DNA of 64,000 nt, from the NCBI GenBank assembly GCA_015698045.1, contig BLAL01000156.1:1674001-1738000 (forward strand). Reading direction: 5' to 3'. Positions 57,872-64,000 of the stretch are shown here, piece after piece; the stretch's first letter is position 1, and every line of letters starts with the position of its first letter. The notes beneath the pieces are model-generated. The model had not been told where the DNA came from. It saw only the letters and a program-made list of their open reading frames with translations, and made no database searches. Source of the DNA: Rhizophagus clarus (lineage: Eukaryota > Glomeromycota > Glomeromycetes > Glomerales > Glomeraceae). The translations under genes and the position numbers were made by a program.

Positions 57872-59700
57872 ATGACCACAATAGAAAACTTTAGTAAATT
57901 AACTTTTGCTTATTCTTACTCTTTTTCTAGATTGAATAGAACAATACGATATCATAGTAGATCGACGTTTAATGTACGATATTCATGCATTTATAGAAAG
58001 TATTTTGTTTTAAAAACATTGGACACGTTGAAATTACACACAGATAGATTTAAGGTCAAAGGACATTCAAAGAGCTCTTTAGCAACTTCTAATGGAAATC
58101 TCGACATTGTTGCAGACAATTATTCTTCTGTAGGTCCACTTGTTAATAAGAACATTTTGAGAACTTTAGATTCTAATTATTTATTAGAAAACACTTCAAT
58201 ATTGAAAGGTAAATAATAAATTCAAATTACTTATATTATGTAATAAATATGAGAAATAACCATTTATGTAATTGGTTATACAGTTGGTCCTATTTCACGA
58301 TATAATACACTTGTTGCCTCAGGAATGGTAAGAGAAGATTCATTTCAACGTAACATTGTAAATATTTTACAAGATATGCACGATCGTCTATTGAATTATG
58401 ATCCACCACTTATTACTGACGCAACAGATGAAATAAATAATGGATCAGTTTTCGACAAGGTAATTAAACTGTTATTGGTTTATAAGTTCGATAAGTTATT
58501 AATAATTATTTTATTTTACAATATAGATATTTAAATTATTTGGCGCACTATCTAAAAGCAGCTCTATTAATAGCCCAAAAGGGTTATATCTATATGGAGA
58601 TGTAGGATCAGGAAAAACAATGTTAATGGATCTTCTCTACGACACTTTACTAACGAAACGTAAACGTCGTGTACATTTTCATGCTTTTATGTTAGATGTG
58701 CATGATCGTGTTTATCGTTTAAAACAAGCAAATTATGAAACTTACGATCTAATACCGCGAATTGCAACAGATCTAGCAAACGATGCAATAATTCTTTGCT
58801 TTGATGAATTTCAAGTAACAGACATTGCAGATGCTATGATTCTACGTCGTCTTTTTGATGAATTGTTTAATCGTGGTGTGGTTATTATAACTACTTCAAA
58901 TAGACACCCTGATGACCTCTATAAAAATGGAATACAGCGAAAAAGTTTTGTTCCGTGCATTGAACTTATAAAACAAAAATGTCAGATTCAAACGCTTGAT
59001 TCTGGTGAAGATTATCGTAAACTTGCAAGAGAAACAACTCAAGCTTACTTTTATCCATTGGATTCTAAAACTTCAGAATCCATAGATAATATATTTAATA
59101 CGTTGACGAAAAATGATCATGTTACGAAAAGAAAATTGGAATTTCTTGGTAGATCTTTAATAGTATCTGAATCTTGTAATGATATAGCAAAGTTTACTTT
59201 TCGAGAATTATGTTGTCAATCTCTAAGTGCGGCAGATTATTTAGAATTAATGAAATTTTATAATATAATTATTTTAACTAATATTCCACAAATGAATTTT
59301 GCATTAAGAAACGAAGCAAGAAGATTTATTACACTTATTGATGCTCTATACGATAAGAAGGTAAAGTAATTAATTGGTTAAGATATTTGTTTTATTGTTT
59401 ATTTTAAATTTATCTTCTCTTTTAAATTAGGCAATATTAATATGTTCAGCAGAAACACCAATTCATGATTTATTTAATGAAAAATCTCCATTGCATCCTG
59501 AAGGTGTCCGAAACACGCTAGATATTGAATTTCATTTAGATAAAGATGAACAAAATGAAAATTCGCCTATATTTACGGGCGAAGAAGAAAGATTTGCCTT
59601 TAGAAGAGCTATTTCAAGATTAATTGAAATGCAGGGAGAAGAATGGATGAAGAAAGTTATATTAAAAATTAGATCCTCTGGAAAAAATATTAATCGATAA
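57872..59700 (+). CDS. AFG1: AFG1/LACE1-type mitochondrial AAA-like ATPase
   Basis: Four exons (57872-58208, 58284-58459, 58527-59360, 59431-59700) give 538 aa. Residues 1-110 are Ser/Arg/Tyr-rich with features of a mitochondrial presequence. Then [32 protein letters not shown], Walker [28 protein letters not shown], Walker [21 protein letters not shown], a sensor [17 protein letters not shown], and the closing AETPIHDLF and [18 protein letters not shown] match the AFG1 family. In yeast and mammals the protein assists turnover of mitochondrially encoded respiratory subunits. It lies near COX18 and other nuclear genes for mitochondrial proteins. Confidence 0.95.
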
Positions 59701-60042
59701 TAAATTTTGGGGTTTTCTGCAAAGGCAGGGCGTGTCATACGACGATGACAAACAAATAACGTTTTTTTCTTTCTCAGATTAAGTGGCAATAATGAAACAC
59801 AGAAGGGCGATTAACCCTAACCTAAAGATGTATTTGTGTTAAATACAAATTTTGAAAGAATCATTTATGTTATTTACAATATTTATAAATTTTCACTCAA
59901 TAATATTCTTATAATTAAATGCTTCCATTCCCGAATTTATTATAAATACATGCCAACAATCTATGTCGTCTCTATGTAGTGGGTATTTTCTAATTCTTTC
60001 TCTTACCTTTTGCAATTATATAATAGAAAACATTCAAACTTT
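59701..60042. other. Convergent intergenic DNA, AFG1 / thiolase
   Basis: 342 bp between convergent stops, with unremarkable AT-rich sequence. It contains the telomere-like string aaccctaacctaaa (59813-59826), too short to be meaningful. No gene is visible. Confidence 0.6.
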
Positions 60043-61536
60043 CTATTTTACACGTTCAAGAATAACTGCAATGCCTAGGAAGGATGTAATAAATTTAGTC
60101 TGATAAAAAGATTTAAAGTGAACAAAGAACTGAGAGTAATACCTTGTCCACCACCAATACAAGCAGATCCAATAGCATATTGATTTTCTGTTCTATGTAG
60201 TTCGCTGACTAAATGCGCTAAAATACGAGATCCCGATGCAGCTAGTGGATGACCTAAAGCAATAGCACCCCCGTTTGTATTTGTGATTTGACGATTTAAT
60301 CCTAATTCCTTTTCCACAGCTAAATATTGAGCAGCGAAAGCTTCATTGACTTCAATGATTCCGATATCAGAAAGCTTCAAATTGGCTTTCTCTAAAGCTC
60401 CCTTTATAGCTGGAACCGGCCCAATTCCCATAATAGTAGGCTCAACACCTGTTACAGAATAACTTACGATTTTCGCTAAAGGAGCTAAATTATATTTCTT
60501 TACGGCACTCTCGCCAGCAACAATTACTGCTCCCGCTCCATCATTTATACCAGATGCATTACCAGCAGTAACAAGACCAGTATCTTTTTTAAACACTGAG
60601 GGAAGTCTTGCTAGCGATTCAATAGTGACGTTGGGACGAGGGTGTTCATCTGTATCAAATACTTGAACACCCTTTTTTGTCTTTATTTCAATTGGGACAA
60701 TTTCTTTTTTGAACCGTCCAGCCTCATTGGCTTTATAATGTAAAAGTAAAAACAATGTTAAATAATGCTTTAATAAACTCAAAACCAGGTAACAAAAAGT
60801 ATTATTACTAACCAGCTGCCCAACGTTTTTGACTACTAAGCGCGTGTTCGTCTGCTTGTTCACGAGTAATATTGTATTTCTCGCCCAAATTTTCAGCAGT
60901 AATACCCATGGGTGTTTTTGTAGGGTATTGATCAACTAGAGTGGCAGCCAATGAGTCCTCTAACTTAAGGTCTGCCCCATAACGAGTTCCCCAACGTACG
61001 TCACTAAGAGTATAAGGAGATTTGCTCATACTTTCAGCTCCACCAGTTAACACAATATTTGAATCACCAATACGTATTTCTTGAACAGCATTGATAACTG
61101 ATTGAAACCCACTACCACATAATCGATTTATAGTCAATGCTGGGACATGAAAGGGCAAACCAGCGCGATGGCCAACATGACGAGCTAAATAAGCCGCAGT
61201 ACTATCGGACTGACAAACATTACCAAATATCACTGAATCAATTGGAACATCTTTTGGCAAAGTATTAATAGCTGCTTTTGCAGCTATCCCACCAAGTTCG
61301 GTTGCTGTAAGTTAAAAAATTAAATTTAGTAAAAAGTTTAGCCGAAAATTTAATCAACCAAAAATCAAATATCATAATATACCTGTATAGTTTTTCAGAG
61401 AACCACCAAAAGCGCCGAAAGCCGTTCCTTAAGAATTAAATGAATAGAGTGTTAAATAATTAAAAGATAAAATGCCAAACATTATAATAATCAAAATATT
61501 ACGTTTTGCAGCTACAATAAATACATTTTGTGCCAT
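60043..61536 (-). CDS. ACAA2: Acetyl-CoA acyltransferase / 3-ketoacyl-CoA thiolase (ACAA2-type)
   Basis: Five exons (61536-61503, 61427-61383, 61304-60813, 60730-60143, 60074-60043) give 396 aa, almost exactly the length of mitochondrial ACAA2. It performs thiolytic cleavage of 3-ketoacyl-CoA in beta-oxidation, or the reverse condensation. Key parts: opening VFIVAAKRTAFGAFGGSLK, nucleophile NRLCGSGFQS, GGAESMSKSPY, SQKRWAAANEAG, TAGNASGINDGAGA, IMGIGPVPA, NEAFAAQYLAVE, GGAIALGHPLAASGSR and the second catalytic Cys in SACIGGGQG, completed by a short last exon (GIAVILERVK). GHPLAASGSR replaces the usual GHPLGGSGSR. No PTS1 is visible at the C-terminus and the N-terminus matches the uncleaved ACAA2 type, so mitochondrial targeting is inferred. 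Confidence 0.94.
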
Positions 61537-61845
61537 TATTATTTAACGAGAAAAATTGATTAAAAACATTATTATTGGAAATATTTATTTGGTGTAACTA
61601 ACTAAATCATGATATTAAGAAATTGTCGCAGGCGTGTCAATTTAGTTAATTTTTCAAAAAGGCAAGTTCGCCACTGTTTTTTTGTACTATAGCAGGTAGC
61701 CCCAATTTTTTGTAATACGATTGAAGTTATACTCAAAGACCAAAATATTTGCATCTAATATTTAAGAATTTGTCATTTTCATTTCTTCAGCAAAAAGAAC
61801 ACGGGCTGAGAACTATTCCATTACATCACATAAGCTATCAACAGT
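61537..61845. promoter_or_regulatory. Bidirectional upstream region, thiolase / MED13
   Basis: 309 bp between divergent start codons. No defined element was recognised. Confidence 0.4.
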
Positions 61846-64000
61846 ATGGATTCTTCCAGTTCAACCAAAATTTCACCGATTGAATCCACTGAAACAAATG
61901 TTCTTACAGTGGTATTTATAATTTAGAATAATTATTAATATTTTAATTTTGTTTCAATTATATAATTTCTTTTTTTTTTCTACTTACTTCGCAGTCAAAT
62001 ATAACTAAAGTGGGGTGGTATAAATATACCTATTCTTGTTCTGGAGACAAACTCCGTTCATTTATCACTTCTACTCCGTCGCCTGAAGTTGAAAATTTAT
62101 CGCGTATCGACGATCCAATCGTCGTTAATTATATGGTATTATTAGAGAAAGGTATACCATGTACGTGGAAATACAAGGACGAAAATGAAAAAAACTTTGA
62201 AATTCTATTCACTGATAAAATGTTAGTTCGTGAACTATATGTCTTCTGGCTTGAAGACGCTGAAGAACACCCACCAACCTTGGATAATTTAATCAAGCTT
62301 GAGGGTAATAATTATGTTTAATTTTTAAAATTTGTATATTTTATAAATTTATCCGAATTAATTATCATATATTAATATGTAGGCCTTGAAGTTACTGAAA
62401 CGGGAACCTTTACATGGGAAGACTATGAGAGTTCAGCAATACAATTTGACCTTTTTATAAGATCAATAAAAAATTTAATAAGCCGGTAAATTCATATTTT
62501 CACATTCTCAGACTCCGAAGTTTATAGTTATCATGTTATAACAAATGCTTCATTATTGTTTGTAATAGAACATTAATAGGGAAAGGTGCAGTGCCAATGG
62601 GTGAATTGCATTTATTTCCTAAGTTTCAACAAAAGATATATGAATGGTATGTTTCAATTTTTAATTATTTAATTTATTCGATTAAGTATATCTAATTTTT
62701 CTTTTTTTTTGTTTTAAAAATATTTATATATACATATATACATATATGTATATATACAAAAATAAAATATGAATATATTTATATTTAATAGTATATTGTC
62801 TTGTAAATATAATATTCACATAACATCGACTAATCTGGTTGTAAAGCCAGTAGTTAGATATCAAAGTTTGAGACCGTTAGCACCTTCCGACTTTTCCAAG
62901 TCGGATGAAATAAAGCCAGAAGTAGTGAAAGTTTTATTGGCGCCTTCGGGCATAAGGGGAAATCTTTTGCCATATCGCCGTTATGAAGCTGATGATATCG
63001 CGGCTGTCTTGAACGAGTTCAAAACTCTATTTGGTCTTGACCTGTCGAATTTAGAAGAAGAGTCGTCAATACCTACATTAGTGCATGTACAAATAACGCA
63101 CGATAATCTCACTAAAGACTTTCCATATCCCGCAAAAGGAGTTTATGTTATAACTGACAGCAATAATAGCTATCGTTGTGAAGCTCGAGATTCAGGAATG
63201 GTTCCAGAAATTTTTAATAACTTTGACTATTCATCTGAACAAAGGTTAAAGCCAAGCAAATGGTGGAATTATAACGATCATTCAAAAGAAGCTGTGCAAA
63301 TTTTGAAGCTTAGAAATTCTGGTGACCTAGGTACGACATCTCCTGGTGTAGATACGATGACCCCTAATACTCCTGGAATGGGAAATGGTACTTCAAGTGC
63401 CAGCTCGCCGGGGCATAACTTAGGCACCGGTCGGTCCTCAAAGAAGAGACCGTTGGAAACAAAAGCCTATCCATCCCCACCAGATGCTATACAAACCAAT
63501 GAAATTCAAATGCCACCGCCACAAAATGACACAGAATTAACTGATGATATAATGGGAATGGGCGTTGAAACGTACGATTACTATATGTTTGAAGATGATA
63601 TGCTTTCACATCAAGTTACTGAAGCCGATTTTGATACTTGTGATAATAAAGATGTAAGTAATGTGTTCAATTAAATATCAGATTTATTTTCAAATGCATT
63701 TTAAGAAATTTAAAAAACCGACATTAAATAGTCACAAACAATTTCGCCGACAACAAACGACCAAACGCCTAGCAACATATCTATAGTTAATGAAGATTCC
63801 CCGTCTGTTGGTCAAAATCAGATTTCCTTAGCCAAAAATAGACAACAACAAATTGATCGTGACCTTCAATTTGACATTGGTAAAGTTAAGCTCAGATATT
63901 GTCCAGAGGATTACATCCCATTAAAGTTCCACGATGAGGTTGATATGTCTAAGTACATGCCTGGAGGGAAGTTTTGTCGTGCTACAAATCGTAAAAAGCG
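61846..64000 (+). CDS. MED13: Mediator subunit 13 (Srb9/Ssn2-like), 5' part
   Basis: Six exons reach the window edge: 61846-61911, 61995-62304, 62383-62485, 62569-62646, 62792-63653 and 63732 onward, all in frame; the gene continues beyond. The N-terminal domain (KVGWYKYTYSCSGDKLRSF, ELYVFWLED, LEVTETGTFTWEDYESSAIQ, FDLFIRSIKNLI) and then VKVLLAPSGIRGNLLPYRR (compare LAPSGIR in yeast Ssn2), a Thr/Pro/Gly-Ser-rich linker, an acidic DDIMGMGVETYDYYMFEDDM, and VTEADFD match Med13. It links the CDK8 kinase module to core Mediator. Exon 5 begins after an (AT)n-rich intron. Assignment rests on several short family signatures and order, so it is good but not certain. Confidence 0.82.

Noticed and set aside
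59813..59826. Telomere-like aaccctaacctaaa
   Set aside because: Only about two imperfect units between two ordinary genes; too short for an interstitial telomere.
62727..62757. Palindromic (TATA/CATA)n near MED13 exon 5
   Set aside because: Simple sequence within an intron; no evidence of more than microsatellite expansion.

Overview
The window looks like nuclear DNA of an early-diverging fungus, most likely a Glomeromycotina (Rhizophagus-like) arbuscular mycorrhizal species. It is very AT-rich and its genes carry many short GT-AG introns of about 60-110 nt. The conserved eukaryotic housekeeping genes have fungal-type architectures, and one degenerate transposase resembles elements common in that lineage. 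The organism call is inference from composition and protein style; no search was run. LAYOUT. 1-7.1 kb: AT-rich DNA with a decayed Tnp2-like transposase (about 1.6-5.2 kb) and diverged repeats. 7.1-16.6 kb, all on the minus strand: a Ppn2-type phosphatase, a tRNA-Thr(AGU), a three-RRM protein of 12 exons, an RPB9-like zinc-ribbon protein and a heat-shock factor. 16.7-24.1 kb: a mitochondrial DEAD-box helicase divergent from the HSF gene, an unidentified mitochondrial membrane protein, and a 973-aa type II membrane protein that seems to join a glycosyltransferase-like region to an alginate-lyase-like domain. 24.4-42.5 kb: PRMT3, phosphoglucomutase, a palindromic MITE-like insertion, SMC2, CTR9, a Sec2/Rabin8-type Rab GEF and PBDC1. 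42.5-47.2 kb: a 4.7-kb gene desert holding a purine-biased tract, degenerate tandem repeats and a long inverted repeat. 47.2-64 kb, gene-dense: DHH1, mitochondrial uL15, ATX1, SPT8, COX18, CYP40, AFG1, an ACAA2-type thiolase and the 5' part of MED13, which runs off the window. HOW THE GENES RELATE. There is no operon-like or pathway cluster. Transcription and chromatin factors (SPT8 of SAGA, CTR9 of Paf1C, MED13 of the Mediator kinase module, HSF, PRMT3, RPB9-like) and nuclear-encoded mitochondrial proteins (helicase, uL15m, COX18, AFG1, thiolase, one unknown) are frequent. Many neighbours are divergent pairs sharing 140-550 bp between start codons. Exon coordinates were built by hand from splice signals, reading-frame continuity and family resemblance. 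For every multi-exon gene except SPT8 the summed exon lengths are a multiple of three, or for truncated MED13 stay in frame. No clearly undescribed system was found. The most unusual items are the three-RRM gene whose repeats share an identical 154-nt exon module, the glycosyltransferase-like/lyase-like fusion, the transposase whose six in-frame stops all fit C:G to T:A change, and two long inverted repeats.
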